A stretch of DNA of 64,000 nt from Channallabes apus (GCA_030522415.1 CM060130.1:21588965-21652964), one strand, 5' to 3'; counted from the first letter of the stretch, positions 10,253-21,530 are shown. Translations and numbers: made by a program. Notes: a model not told the origin generated them from the sequence alone.

Positions 10253-11381
10253 ATACTGTTTGTTTTATTTTTATTTTGCTATAATTAAAATAAAAAAATT
10301 TAAATGTTTTATTTTGATTTTGCTTCAGCATACTATAGGAAAAACAGCAAACTCGCACGCAACCAGTTTGTATTCTTTAAATTTAGGGGAGTGACGACTC
10401 TGTGTGTGTGTCATTATACTGGTGGATTATTCAGTGAAATGAGGCTCAGCTGAAAGATGTTAGGCACATCAGTCACTTAACCCCAAATAAAAGGTATTTC
10501 TGAGTGTTCTTATATAGTTGTAAAATAACAAATGTACAAACGGTGCACACTGAATATTAAACCTATACCAGGCACGATGTTTTTTTGTTTGTTTGTTTGC
10601 TGTTTTTTCTATAGTATGCTGAGCAAAATAAAAAAAACATTGGTTAGTTTTCGTTTAGAAAGACTGTTTGTATCTGATTATTTGTATTATTAAAGAACAA
10701 CAGCACAAACAACAACACAAGGGCTTGTAAGAAACATTTTTATTATTTTGACAAGAGTTAAATTTGTAACAGTAGAAGGCATCCCAATTTAAATATATAA
10801 ATAACCAAAAAGCAAATTGAGTAAACTATCAGAATTAAAAAAATAGAATGAATCATTATTAAAGAAAATTATAATGACCATAACAGCCTACTGCATTTCA
10901 TTATTTATAATAATGCAAAAACACGAGTGCTGATGATTTACAAATACAATATTTGTTAATTTAATATAAAGCCGGTATTGTTATCCTCCTTTTTATTTTC
11001 CTACGTAGTCTAATAAAGTTTTCCAGAGCGCGGAGAAATTTTGTTGCACTAAATAATATTTAAGCCTGTTATAATAATTGCACGTGTATTCTATATGTTT
11101 TCAACTTGGTGTTATTTGATTTTATTGGTTTAGAAATTTATATTTCAATAAATAGTAAACTTGGCTGATTTCGTTTAAATTTTTTGACAAGTGGTGCTTG
11201 AAAATTCTCCCACTCCCTTAAGTGGGGAATAACAGAAAATGTTTGAGAACCACTGCTGTGTCCTGTGTGTGCTTTACAATGCCAGACAACATTCAAATGC
11301 AAATTTTTCACCCTCCCCCTATACATTCAGGACCTCTCCCCACTTCCTCAATCTGAGGCTCTTATGCCTCAGACTTTCAGT

Positions 11382-11440
11382 CAGGGGCGGACTGGGACCA
11401 AAAAGTGGCCCTGGACTTTCTGGCCCACAGCAGCCCACAT
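11382..11440 (+). mobile_element. Possible hAT-like terminus fragment
   Basis: CAGGGGCGGACTGGGACC followed by CCCTGGACTTTCTGGCCCAC resembles a common fish/vertebrate hAT-type terminus. No matching opposite end (CCAGTCCGCCCCTG) was found, so only a fragment is present. Confidence 0.35.
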
Positions 11441-12328
11441 CATAATACACTGGCTCATTAATGTAGAGATATATTTTAACACCAGTTACTAGTATAAAAA
11501 AAAAAAACACAATACGGAAAGCAATGCTATTTAAACATATTATTTGAAGTATCACTGAACATATATTGGGTCATATTAGTGAAACAAAGAAACAAAGGAA
11601 AGAACATCAAGACAAACTACATATAAATCTATAAAGACAATATTTTAAAAAGAATGGCAATAAAACTGAACAGGTAAGCTGAAATAAAATCAGTAGCAGC
11701 ATTACTTTTTAATTAATATTGACTACCATAATAATTACTAGCAGGAGGTAATGCTGCTACTAATTTTATTCCAGCTTACCTGGTCAGTTTGATTGTGATT
11801 CTTTTCACTTGGCTCTGGTAGATCAGGGGAGACGTGTTGGTCATCATCAGCAGGCACTGGTTCATCATCACTGACCTGCTGCACTTATAGTTTACACTGA
11901 TGAGTGGTAGATCTTACACTGCATCACGATGATACCACCTGCCAAATGTTCATGATATCTAATTAGTCTTTTCCTCATAAAGTGTTTAGGTCAAATTCCA
12001 CCCATACAAGTGTGACAAATATGCAAAGAAAAAAATCAGGAAGGGGCAACTCCTTTTCCATGGCACTGCACATGTAGTCAGATTGTTCCACTAGGATGAA
12101 ACTGTGCCAGGTGGAGTTAAAGCACTTTTAAAATCACACTAACTTTACACTGATCTGAATAACTTTGAATAATGAACTTGTTCTTTCCTTTCTTTTTTTT
12201 TTTTTTTTTTACAAATATGACCCAATATATGTTCAGTGATACTTTTTATTTACATTTTTGTTTGTTATATTTCTATACTATGTGGTTTAAAAAAAATAAT
12301 CTCCACTTTAATGAGCCAGTGTATTCTT
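11438..12328. repeat. Inner nested palindromes in the centre of the foldback element
   Basis: AAGTATCACTGAACATATAT.. at 11547-11577 is the reverse complement of 12216-12246, and the CACTGGCTCATTA block near 11447 pairs with TAATGAGCCAGTG near 12311. Inside it a second hairpin pairs 11663-11702 with 11748-11788 (CAGTAGCAGCATTAC / GTAATGCTGCTAC). The element thus contains three concentric palindromes. Confidence 0.8.
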
Positions 12329-12989
12329 CTTCCTCCTTTTAAAAGGCAGAATCTGTTCATTTGAAGCATTTCACTGCATTTACCTCTAAAGCTTTTTCTT
12401 ATTTTCGTGTACTTTTCAGCTCCACCTTTTCTTCTTCCTCCATTTCATTCATTGAAATGATTAATTTGCTCAAACAACTTCGCTGCATGGAGGGATATAT
12501 AGAGGGAGCGAAACATGCGCATGCGCAGTAACAAACACAGTTAGCTTCTCCGCTCTGTTTTTAATGTTGCTCGCGGCAGTGTAACAGCCCGTTAATTCAT
12601 GTACTGATGAGATGGACAAACTTGTCGATGTCCGTTCTTTATTTTGCTGCATATTGTCAGGTTATAGTACAAACCTTCGGGTAGATCCTGCTATTAAATC
12701 AAACTAAAAACGAGTGAAAAGAATACAAAACTCAGACTCTATATCCCAGATACTCATCTCGCGTCCAACTTCACACACACACACACCGGACCACATTACC
12801 CACAATGCATCTCCCGCACTGGACTACACTCCCGTAAACAGCTGTCGTAAAAAATCAACCCCTCTCTCTCCTGCAACAACACGCTCTTTGTCGGCGGCGC
12901 CCGCGCACTCCTCCATATGATTAGGAAAGAGATGCAATATTATGGTTTCATAATAAAAAAGAAATACCTTTTATTTGGGGTTAAGTGAC

Positions 12990-13928
12990 TGATGTCAAAA
13001 TAATAAAAATGTTTCTTACAAGCCCTTTGTGTTGTTGTTTGTGCTGTTGTTCTTTAATAAAACAAATAATCAGATACAAACAGTCTTTCTAAACGAAAAC
13101 TAACCAATGTTTTTTTTATTTTGCTCAGCATACTATAGAAAAAACAGCAAACAAAAAAAAAAACATTGTGCCTGGTATAGGTTTAATATTCAGTGCGCAC
13201 CGTTTGTACATTTATTTTACAACTATATAAGAACACTCAAATACCTTTTATTTGGGGTTAAGTGACTGATGTGCCTAACATCTTTCAGCTGAGCCTCGTT
13301 TCACTGAATAATCCACCAGTATAATGACACACACACACAGAGTCGTCACTCACCTAAATTTAAAGAATACAAACTGGTTGCATGCGAGTGTGCTGTTTTT
13401 CCTATAGTATGCTGAAGCAAAATAAAACATTTTATTTTGTTTTATTTTGCTATAAAAATTTTTTTAAACAGTATCACACAGGGATCGAACACGGGTCGCG
13501 CGCATGAAACACCGCGGACTTACCCGCTGCACCACTCAGACACTTAGAGACAATGCACCCCAGACTATAAATAGCACCCATTCCTCCATACTGTTCTTTA
13601 CAGATTTTCCTTATCATAACATGCATTAGATCATTTTTTTTATCACTCTATACACAATACTTTGCTATTTTTTATAGATGTTGAGCATCGTGAGCAAGCC
13701 TGAGATCATATTAACGTTAATTATCACCAGCCGGCATGAATAGGCCGGCTCACATGAATCGATTCGACTATGGTTAAATCGCTCACTCCGTAGGCTCCCT
13801 GAATAGGCGGGAAAGGGATGGAGCCGCATATTCGTGCCGGCAGGAAAAAAAAAAAAAAAAAAAACAGATCTAACAGATGAGGACTCAGATTAATGTGCCA
13901 AAAATATATAATAAAACTATATAAGTCT
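12990..13928 (-). repeat. Right arm of the long inverted repeat, inner part
   Basis: Reverse complement of roughly 9790-10765. It is cut at 13928 by the gypsy insertion and resumes at 20217. Confidence 0.85.
13475..13558 (-). other. tRNA-like unit 2 (right arm)
   Basis: Minus-strand copy of the unit at 10171-10252, with B-box-like GTGTTCGATCC and the TTGTCTCTAAGTG leader retained. Confidence 0.5.
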
Positions 13929-14637
13929 TGTTACGACCTCTAGGGGTTAGCCGCAACAGAAATAGAGAACTAAATGAGCTTACACCAGAGAGATGTTTAA
14001 TTTGTTTATTTTCAATTTGCATGGGATTTATCTTCAGGGGAAGACCAGGCCAAAACAATAAACAAAACAGACTGTTTTAAACCTAAATAACCTGAATTTG
14101 AATGAAAGAAAACAAAATACAAATTAGCTTACCTGTCTCCCTAAACAATAAACAGAGTGAAAATATATACAAAAGAAATGGCGTCTAACCCCCTACTTCC
14201 CGTATGAAAAGAGTTAAATTATTTACAAGCTATTTACAAAAAGCTTAGAAGCAGCCAAATCGGAATCCATATCAGTCAAAACACGCAAAGGTTCAGATAA
14301 ACAGGAGAGTCAGTCAATATGGAGTTTAACAAAGACAACACAAACTACAACACACAAACTCTTTCTCTCTGGCACAACACTCAAAAACATACGACAGTCA
14401 ATCATAATTTCGAAAATACAAGCACACGACAGGTCAAAATCAACGAGGCTCAAAAATGGGCCTAGGCTGAATGTTTGGGGTGGTCCTTATATCAGGATAT
14501 GATGTAGTGTAGGACCAATCCGGAGCTCCAGCTGATTAACAAGCCACACCCACCTAAAACAGACAAGTCCAACACAGGAGCAGAGAGAGAAATCTGACAG
14601 ACAAATACAAATCACAAAGCACATCAGAATCATAACA
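13929..14637 (-). repeat. 3' LTR of the gypsy element
   Basis: 709 bp, TG...CA on either strand, nearly identical to 19488-20216 apart from small indels (for example near 14020 and 14385). A polypurine tract (complement of CCCCCAAC at 14638-14645) lies just inside, as expected for plus-strand priming. Confidence 0.92.
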
Positions 14638-14720
14638 CCCCCAACAATAAAATAAAACATGTAATGTTTTACTGGTTTACACATGACAGTGAATCAGCAA
14701 TTACATTTTCAACACCTTTT

Positions 14721-16784
14721 TTAGTGGCATATTTTCAAATTGTAACTCTGACAAATCAGGGACCATCGCATTAAACGATGATTGGCATTTGACATTTGTT
14801 GGAGAAAGGTAAGAGGATTATGATCTGTGAAAACGGTAACAGCCTGTACAGTCAAACCAATATACATCTCGAAATGTTGCAAGGCATGGATTAAAGCAAG
14901 GGCTTCTTTTTCAATAGTACTGTAGCTCATTTGATGTTTAAGGAACTTTTTTGAAAAGAAACTGATTGGATGGTTCAAACCATCGTCTCCGGTTTGCAAC
15001 AACACCGCACCGGCACCTGTACCACTAGCATCCACTTCCAACAGAAATTGCTTTTCAAAATGAGGGACTACAAGCACTGGAGCACTACAAAGCAGAGTTT
15101 TCAAAGCGTCAAAAGCAGTCTGACATACAGATGTCCACTTAAAAGAAACAGATTTACAAAGTAACACCGTGAGATGACTGGCCACCACAGAAAAGTTTTT
15201 ACAAAAACAGCGATAATAACCAGTCATGCCAAGAAATCGCCGAAGCTCTCTCTTGTTCTTGGGGGCTGGAAAATCGAGGATAGCTTGGATCTTCGAATTT
15301 AGGGGACGAACCTGACCGCTACCAACCGCCTTACCTAAATATGTGACTGTAGCACAACCAAATTCACATTTTGCAAGATTTAGAGTAAGGTTTGCATCAG
15401 AAAGCCTTCCAAAAACTTCATCTATAGATTTAAGATGGTCATCCCAAGTGTCAGCATAGCAGACAACATCATCTAGATAAGCTTCACAGTTAGAAACCTT
15501 AGATAGCACGATAGACATTAACCGTTGAAATGTAGCTCCTGCATTTCGAAGGCCAAAAGGCATCACACAATACTGCAGGAACACATCAGGAGTGGCAAAA
15601 GCAGAAATTTCAGATGCACGCTCAGTAAGTGGCACTTGCCAATAACCTTTTAGTAGATCAAGTTTAGTTACAAACTTAGCATTTCCCACTCGGTCTACGC
15701 AGTCTTCCATGCGGGGCATTGGAAAGGAGTCAGCTTTGGTCAGCGCATTGACTTTCCTATAATCAGTACAGAACCGGGAAGTACCATCTGGTTTGGGAAC
15801 TAAAAGACATGGGGAACACCATGGACTAGAACTAGGGAACGCTAGGTTATGTTCAAGCAGATACTGGGTTTCTTTTCTCATCAACTCTTTCTTAAATGGG
15901 TTTACTCGATAAGCCCTTTGTTTGATGGGTGCATGTGAACCAACCTCAATATCATGTTTTAACACATGAGTAGTAGTGGGGAAGTCACTAAACAGATTAG
16001 GATATTTCCTAATCATATCCTCAATGTCAGCTGATGGAGGTAAGTGAGACAACTTTTCTGAAAGGTTCAATAAAGTCTCTGAATTGCACAACCGAGCCGA
16101 CGTAAAGGTGGCACTATTCATCTTCAAACCATCAATTTCTGGTGAATACTCAAAGAGTGGAACACTTACCGGGGCAATCGTAAGGAGGGGTGTCTTACCC
16201 TTAGAGTCAGAACATGTCACATATGCTTTCAGCATATTAACATGACAAACACGCGTCTTTCTCCTACGATCAGGGGTGGAAACAACATAGTCAGTGTCAC
16301 TCAACTTCTCTTTTATCTCATAGGGGCCAGTGAATCTAGCCTGAAGTGCTGACCCAGGCACAGGAAGTAAAACCAGAACTTTGTCACCAGGATGGAATGA
16401 GCGTGGGACCGCCTTTTGGTCATATCGGGTTTTCATCTGTTCTTGTGCAGCATCAAGCAAGCATTTTGCCAGTTTCCACAACTGATGCAGCCGATCACGA
16501 AACGAGCTAATATGATCCAAAACATTCTTAGTACTAGAGGGCTGCTCAGCTGAGAGAATTTGCTCTTGCAAGATCTTCAAGGAACCACGCACTGTGTGCC
16601 CAAAAATTAACTCTGACGGACTGAAACCGAGGGAAGCTTGAGTTGTAGTGCGAATAGCAAACAACAACAATGGGACTTCTTCATCCCACTCTTTTTTTTT
16701 GTTCAACACAAAACGTTCGGAGCATAGATTTGAGAGTCTGATGAAATCGTTTGAGAGCACCCTGGGACTGAGGGTGATAGGCAC
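14721..16784 (-). pseudogene. pol: Gypsy pol: integrase C-terminus, reverse transcriptase, RNase H
   Basis: A 687-codon open frame. It begins within the integrase: SPSELIFGHTVRG is typical of the region after the catalytic core, and the GPY/F module (ARFTGPYEI) follows near residue 155. Reverse transcriptase motifs are clear: VNPFKKELM, FCTDYRKVNALTKADSFPMP, KLDLLKGYWQVPL, VMPFGLRNAGATFQRLM and the catalytic AYLDD. RNase H follows (LLEVDASGTGAGAVLLQ, EKEALALIHALQHF, VFTDHNPL). The frame stops at a TAA (14721-14723) although GVENVIADSLS continues in frame after it, so the last part of RNase H is cut. The first codons overlap the upstream integrase frame, from which it is separated by a frameshift in a poly-A run near 16690. 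Confidence 0.9.
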
Positions 16785-17520
16785 TAGGTACTTGATGTCT
16801 GATGTTTAATTTTCTCATCACTTTGGCAAAAACTTTAGACATGAAATTTGTTCCTTGATCAGACTGTATATATTTAGGCACCCCAAAAGTAGTGCAGAAT
16901 TTGATAATCATTTTTACAATGGAATGAGCTTTAAGTGAGTGTAGGGGTATTGCTTCAGGATACCTAGTCGAGGCACACATTAGAGTTAACAAATACGAAT
17001 TTCCAGATTTAGTTTTGGGTAAGGGTCCAACGCAATCAACCAAAACTCGTTCGAATGGTTCACCAATTACTGGTATTGGCCTCAATGGGGCCGGAGGGAT
17101 AACCTGATTGGGCTTGCCAGATAATTGACATGCATGACACGATTTACAAAATTTGGAAACGTCAGATTTCATCGAAGGCCAAAAGAAATGTTTCAACAAC
17201 CTATCATAAGTTTTTCGGATACCTACGTGACCAGAAAGTTCATGGTCATGTGCAATGTTCAAAACTTGCTCTCGAAAAGGTTTTGGAATAACAACCTGAA
17301 ACACAGTCCCCCAGTCATCGGTGACATGACGTGGAGACCACTTTCACATCAGGACACCATCATCAAAGTAGTAGGCAACTGAATGCTCTGGCAAAACGCT
17401 TGGCTCGACAGCAGCTGCAACACAGGAACACAGAGTTTGATCGGCACTCTGGGCCTCAAATAACATGGCTTTCCCGAATGGTAAATCAACAATAGGAAGT
17501 TCACACATTTTTACTTCAAC
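16681..17520 (-). pseudogene. Gypsy integrase: zinc-binding domain and catalytic core
   Basis: The zinc-binding domain is intact in outline (HDHELSGHVGIRKTYDRL...FCKSCHACQ, an H-H-C-C pattern). The core shows LVDCVGPLP and IQSDQGTNF with the first two catalytic aspartates. The third acidic residue, expected in the QSQGALERFHQ block, is a lysine (GALKRFHQTL, codon AAA), a single G-to-A change that should abolish strand transfer. The upstream coding sequence back to about 17520 is readable but carries an in-frame TGA near 17340, and a frameshift near 17520 separates it from protease. The 3' end runs into the poly-A frameshift near 16690. Confidence 0.88.
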
Positions 17521-18029
17521 TAATTCCCCTTTTCAGCAGTCTCAACAGAATTGTCAGCACACAAGAAGGTCTTCGACAAATCTACGGTGTCTTTTAATTT
17601 TTGAGCTTGAGCTCGAGTCACCACACAATCACTAAATACACTAGGAAATTGTTCCTGCAAAGAATCAGATTGTACATCAGGAACATCTGTAACCTCATGT
17701 AAACAAAAAACCTTTTTACCTGCCAGATCGTTTCCCAGTATGAGCGCAACACCCTTAACAGGCAACTCAGACCGAACAGCCAACTTAACTTTGCCTGAAA
17801 TAATCCCAGAACGTAAATAGACATTGTGTAATGGAACTTTAACCACAGAAAGATCAATGCCTTGCAATAAGACGCTAGAACCACAGCTTGACTGTTCTGA
17901 AAATGGCAGCACATTCTCCAAAATTATGGATTGAGAGGCGCCAGTATCCCGAAGGATGCGAATTCTTTTTGTCTCGGAGTCTGGGTTATTAAGTGAAACA
18001 CCATCAAAAATAAAGGGCTCAAAGACAGG
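17520..18029 (-). pseudogene. Gypsy protease
   Basis: The aspartic protease active site ILRDTGASQS lies near 17940-17970, and the second hallmark ALILGNDLAG follows near 17735. The frame is continuous with gag except for one TAA at 18030-18032. The order (active site, about 60 residues, then hydrophobic-GxD) fits retropepsins. It is out of frame with integrase downstream. Confidence 0.85.
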
Positions 18030-19354
18030 TTAAGTAGTGGTATTCAAATTCTCCGTCATGGAAGAAACAAGGGGTCGCTCAATCAAACCAACACTTTTAG
18101 AACCTTTTGTTTTCTTGCTATTTTTACGTTTCAAAGTGGGACACATGGCGATGAGGTGTCCTACCTCATGACAGTAAAAACACTCACGATTTTCCTCTTT
18201 TACTGCACTCAAATCGTTCTTAGATACTCCTGGGGTATCCTTAGAACTGCGAACACGTTCAAAAAGATTACGCTTGGCGGGCGACGGAAAAGTTACTTTA
18301 TGAGTAAGCACAAACTCATCAGCAAACACGGCAACTTCCTGTTCATTCAGGTAGATCACGATTTTCTCTGGAAGACAATTCTTAAATTCTTCCAATAGTA
18401 TTAACTCTTAATTGTGCGAATGTAACAACTTTAGTGGCAGCGCACCATTTTTCAAACAAATTGGCTTTGTCTCTTGCAAATTCAACAAATGTTTGACTAG
18501 CGGTTTTCACATGGTGGCGGAATTTGTCGGTACGCCTCGGGAACCAGTTCGTAAGCATGCAACACGGCATTTTTAATTTCTTCATAATTTAGGCTCTGTT
18601 CAAGTGTTAAGGCAGAACAGACCTCCTGTGCTTTCCCAACTAGTTTACATTGTAACAAGAGCGGCCAAATATTCCGTGGCCATTTCAAAGTAGCCGCGAT
18701 GTGTTCGAAAACAGGAAAATATGTGTCAACTTCACTTTCATGAAACATCGGAACTAACGCAATTTGTCTGCTAATATCACATTCAGGTTGACTTACTTGT
18801 AAAGTGCGTCGTGGTGCCGGAATAGGGCTCGGAGTGGATGCATTAACAGGCGGTGATACAGGTAGGCTGGGTGCAACAGCAGTTGAGGGTTGAGTAGGTT
18901 GCTTAGCCATTAGCTCCAAATCTAGCTCCTTGAGCCGGATCGCTCGCTGGGTTTCAAGTTCAATTGTGCGCACATGCAACATTTGGCTCTGATACTGCTG
19001 TTTGCTCAATTCTATCTCCAGCTCCTTCAACCTGATTGCCAGCAAGGGATCGCTCGGAGAAGGAATGTTGGCGGGATCTATGCTAGTCAGTTTCCCAGGT
19101 TTGGGGAACTCTGCCCCCTCACCTACGGAAGCCGACATTTGAATTGCAACACCCGCCTCACCTTTCTCCAGCAAAGTTCCTCGCTCAACTAAGTGCCTGT
19201 AAACCACTTCCTTGATTTCTTGTTTCCTGGCACCACGAGTAACCTGGATGCAATATAAATCTGCAATCGCAAACAAATCCTCTTTTCGGAAAATATTTAA
19301 CTGATCCACTGATGGTTGAATTGCAAACATACCTAATTCAAATTTTGAAGCCAT
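18030..19354 (-). pseudogene. gag: Gypsy gag with zinc knuckle
   Basis: I start it at the ATG at 19354-19352 (MASKFELGMFAIQPSVD) because translation upstream of it lies in leader sequence next to the primer site. Residues 100-170 are rich in Lys/Glu/Leu and look coiled-coil (LKELEIELSKQQYQ). A Pro-rich stretch and a capsid-like region follow (VPMFHESEVDTYFPVFEHIA, WPLLLQCKLVGKAQE). The C-terminus has a CCHC zinc knuckle (CFYCHEVGHLIAMC), which binds genomic RNA. Two frameshifts break it, near 18530 and near 18395. The gag frame ends in TAA at 18030-18032 directly in frame with protease. Confidence 0.85.
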
Positions 19355-19470
19355 TTCTAATTCCCTCCACCTCAAAATGAAAACCACTAGGCAAATGAAT
19401 GTACACAAAGCCAATTTTACAAAATTAACACGACGACCAAAGATCCAAATAGGTTTGAAAAAAACTTTTA

Positions 19471-19483
19471 GACGAGCCCCCAA
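19471..19483 (-). other. Primer-binding site, tRNA-Pro type
   Basis: The minus strand reads TTGGGGGCTCGTC a few bases inside the 5' LTR. This matches the start of the tRNA-Pro primer site known from murine leukaemia virus and many LTR elements. Confidence 0.75.
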
Positions 19484-19487
19484 TTTC

Positions 19488-20216
19488 TGTTACGACCTCT
19501 AGGGGTTAGCCGCAACAGAAATAGAGAACTAAATGAGCTTACACCAGAGAGATGTTTAATTTGTTAATTTTCAATTTTGCTTTGCACGGGATTTATCTTC
19601 AGGGGAACACCAGGCCAAAACAATAAACAAAACAGACTTTGTTTTAAACCTAAATAACCTGAATTTGAATGAAAGAAAACAAAATACAAATTAGCTTACC
19701 TGTCTCCCTAAACAATAAACAGAGTGAAAATATATACAAAAGAAATGGCGTCTAACCCCCTACTTCCCGTATGAAAAGAGTTAAATTATTTACAAGCTAT
19801 TTACAAAAAGCTTAGAAGCAGCCAAATCGGAATCCATATCAGTCAAAACACGCAAAGGTTCAGATAAACAGGAGAGTCAGTCAATATGGAGTTTAACAAA
19901 GACAACACAAACTATAACACACAAACTCTCTTTCTCTCTGGCACAACACTCAAAAACAAACGACAAAACATACGACAGTCAATCAGAATTTCGAAAATAC
20001 AAGCACACGACAGGTCAAAATCAACGAGGCTCAAAAATGGGCCTAGGCTGAGTGTTTGGGGTGGTCCTTATATCAGGATATGATGTAGTGTAGGACCAAT
20101 CCGGAGCTCCAGCCGATTAACAAGCCACACCCACCTAAAACAGACACAGGAGCAGAGAGAGAAATCTGACCGACAAATACAAAATACAAATCACAAAGCA
20201 CATCAGAATCATAACA
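19488..20216 (-). repeat. 5' LTR of the gypsy element
   Basis: 729 bp, TG...CA, near-identical to 13929-14637. The coding-strand LTR starts at 20216. Any plus-strand frame across it is a shadow. Confidence 0.92.
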
Positions 20217-20480
20217 GTCTACATAGCCTTTATAAGACTCTACCTTAAGCGCACTTAAAACATTTTAAAATAAAACAATTTTAAAACACCATCACTCAGG
20301 ATTCGAACCGGCGCTTTGTAGATCTCTGGCCGAGCGCTCTAACCACTACACCAAGCAAGCACTTAGAGACAATCCACCCGACTTCTTTGAACGCAAGTTC
20401 TAGATAAGTGACGAAGTAAGCCTGTTATAATAATAACTTGGTGTTATTTGATCTTATTGGTTTAGAAATTTATATTTAAA
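20217..20480 (-). repeat. Right arm of the long inverted repeat, outer part
   Basis: Continues the arm interrupted at 13928, pairing with about 9483-9790 on the left. The segment 20420-20540 also matches 11050-11210 in direct orientation (CTTGGTGTTATTTGATxTTATTGG). Confidence 0.8.
20291..20372 (-). other. tRNA-like unit 1 (right arm)
   Basis: The minus strand reads TTGGTGTAGTGGTTAGAGC ... GGTTCGAATCC, the mirror of 9618-9702. Both box motifs are preserved despite arm divergence. Confidence 0.5.
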
Positions 20481-20825
20481 TAAATAGTAAACTTGGCCGA
20501 TTTCGTTATAATTTTGTTTGATGAGTGGGGCTTGAAAATTCTCTTGAAAAATATGGTCATTTATTTCAGTTAATAAATCTACCATAATTTTTTTTACTCA
20601 TTATTGTACAGTACACATCAATAGCTCTGGTTCAGATTTTTCATGTTTGTTGTGGAAATTACCATCACTGTTGTATTTACTGCGATGAATGAAAATGTCA
20701 CTTTGCGCCACCTGGCGGCCATTTTACGAATGACTTTGAAATGCAAATGATTTATTTTGGCCGCTGTTGCCTTTAAACGGCGGTATGCGCGGCGGGATGG
20801 TTATTCCGATTGAGTAACCACTGTA

Positions 20826-21123
20826 CTTACCCAGCAAACATTTGGAAAATAGTTCCAAGATGAAAGTTGAACAGATGTCTTTGACGTGAACTTGCCATGA
20901 ATTCTACGTCTTTTCGGCGTCTTTTCTGTACATCTAATGTGTCGTCATCTGGATGTTTTTAAGATGTGTTGCTGTGTAAGGTCAGTGTATTTATGAGCCT
21001 GCATATAAAAGTCCCTATTGTGAAACGCATATCAGAATATAAATGGATCAAATAAACTCCAACATCAGTCCAGTCAGACCTCAACGTCTATAAAACGTTT
21101 AATCAATGTTTACATTACAAAAC
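20826..21123. other. Unannotated stretch
   Basis: Begins CCCAGCAAACATTTGG, possibly an old repeat end. Nothing else recognised. Confidence 0.35.
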
Positions 21124-21135
21124 ATTTTAAGAACA

Positions 21136-21518
21136 TTCATTCATTCATTCATTCATCTTCTATACCGCTTAATCCTGTGTTCAGGGTCGCGGGGGACCTG
21201 GAGCCTATCCCAGGAGACTTCGGGCACTAGGCGGGGTACACCCTGGACAGGGTGCCAATCCATCGCAGGGCACACACACACACACACACTCACACATCCA
21301 ATCACACACTACGGGCAATTTAGGAACGCCAATTAGCCTAACCTGCATATCTTTGGACTGTGGGAGGAAACCGGAGAACCCGGAGGAAACCCACCAAGCA
21401 CGGGGAGAACATGCAAACTCCATGCACACAGAGACGGGAATCGAGCCTGGCCGGGGAATCGAACCCGGACCCTGGAGGTGCAAGGCGACAGTGCTAACCA
21501 CTACACCACCGCGCCGCC
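21136..21518 (-). mobile_element. tRNA-headed SINE, complete copy
   Basis: On the minus strand the head GGCGGCGCGGTGGTGTAGTG carries an A box (TAGTGGTTAGCAC) and a B box (GGTTCGATTCC), followed by the conserved body and a (TGAA)n tail. A 12-bp duplication ATTTTAAGAACA flanks it at 21124-21135 and 21519-21530. Confidence 0.92.
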
Positions 21519-21530
21519 ATTTTAAGAACA

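Larger units (their letters stand above)
9483..10765 (+). repeat. Left arm of the long inverted repeat
   Basis: This arm pairs with 12990-13928 and, beyond the inserted gypsy element, 20217-20480. Matching landmarks include AACACCAAGTTATTATTA, the CCTGCCGGCAC..CGCGGCTCC block, two tRNA-like units, GTTAGGCACATCAGTCACTT, and AACAACAGCACAAACAACAACAC near its inner end. Differences are scattered substitutions and small indels. Confidence 0.85.
13929..20216 (-). mobile_element. Gmr1-type Ty3/gypsy LTR retrotransposon
   Basis: A complete-length 6.3 kb element on the minus strand: two long terminal repeats beginning TG and ending CA, a GTCT target duplication (13925-13928 and 20217-20220), a primer site beside the 5' LTR, then gag, protease, integrase, reverse transcriptase and RNase H. 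Integrase lies upstream of reverse transcriptase, the copia-like gene order known for the Gmr1 group of deuterostome gypsy elements. It is inserted in the right arm of the foldback element. Several frameshifts and stops make it non-autonomous; the LTRs are still very similar, so the insertion is fairly recent. Confidence 0.92.
9128..20823. mobile_element. Foldback-like DNA element with TA duplication
   Basis: Left end CAGTGGTCACCTAATCGGA at 9128 and right end, as reverse complement, CAGTGGTTACTCAATCGGA at 20823; each is flanked by TA (9126-9127, 20824-20825). Subtracting the nested gypsy element leaves about 5.4 kb. Just inside the short termini the two ends differ for about 350 bp. Further in, long inverted arms begin (9483-10765 against 12990-13928 plus 20217-20480). 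No transposase gene was recognised in the 2.2 kb centre. TA flanks and CAGTGG ends resemble Tc1/mariner elements, but the superfamily is unassigned. Confidence 0.65.
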
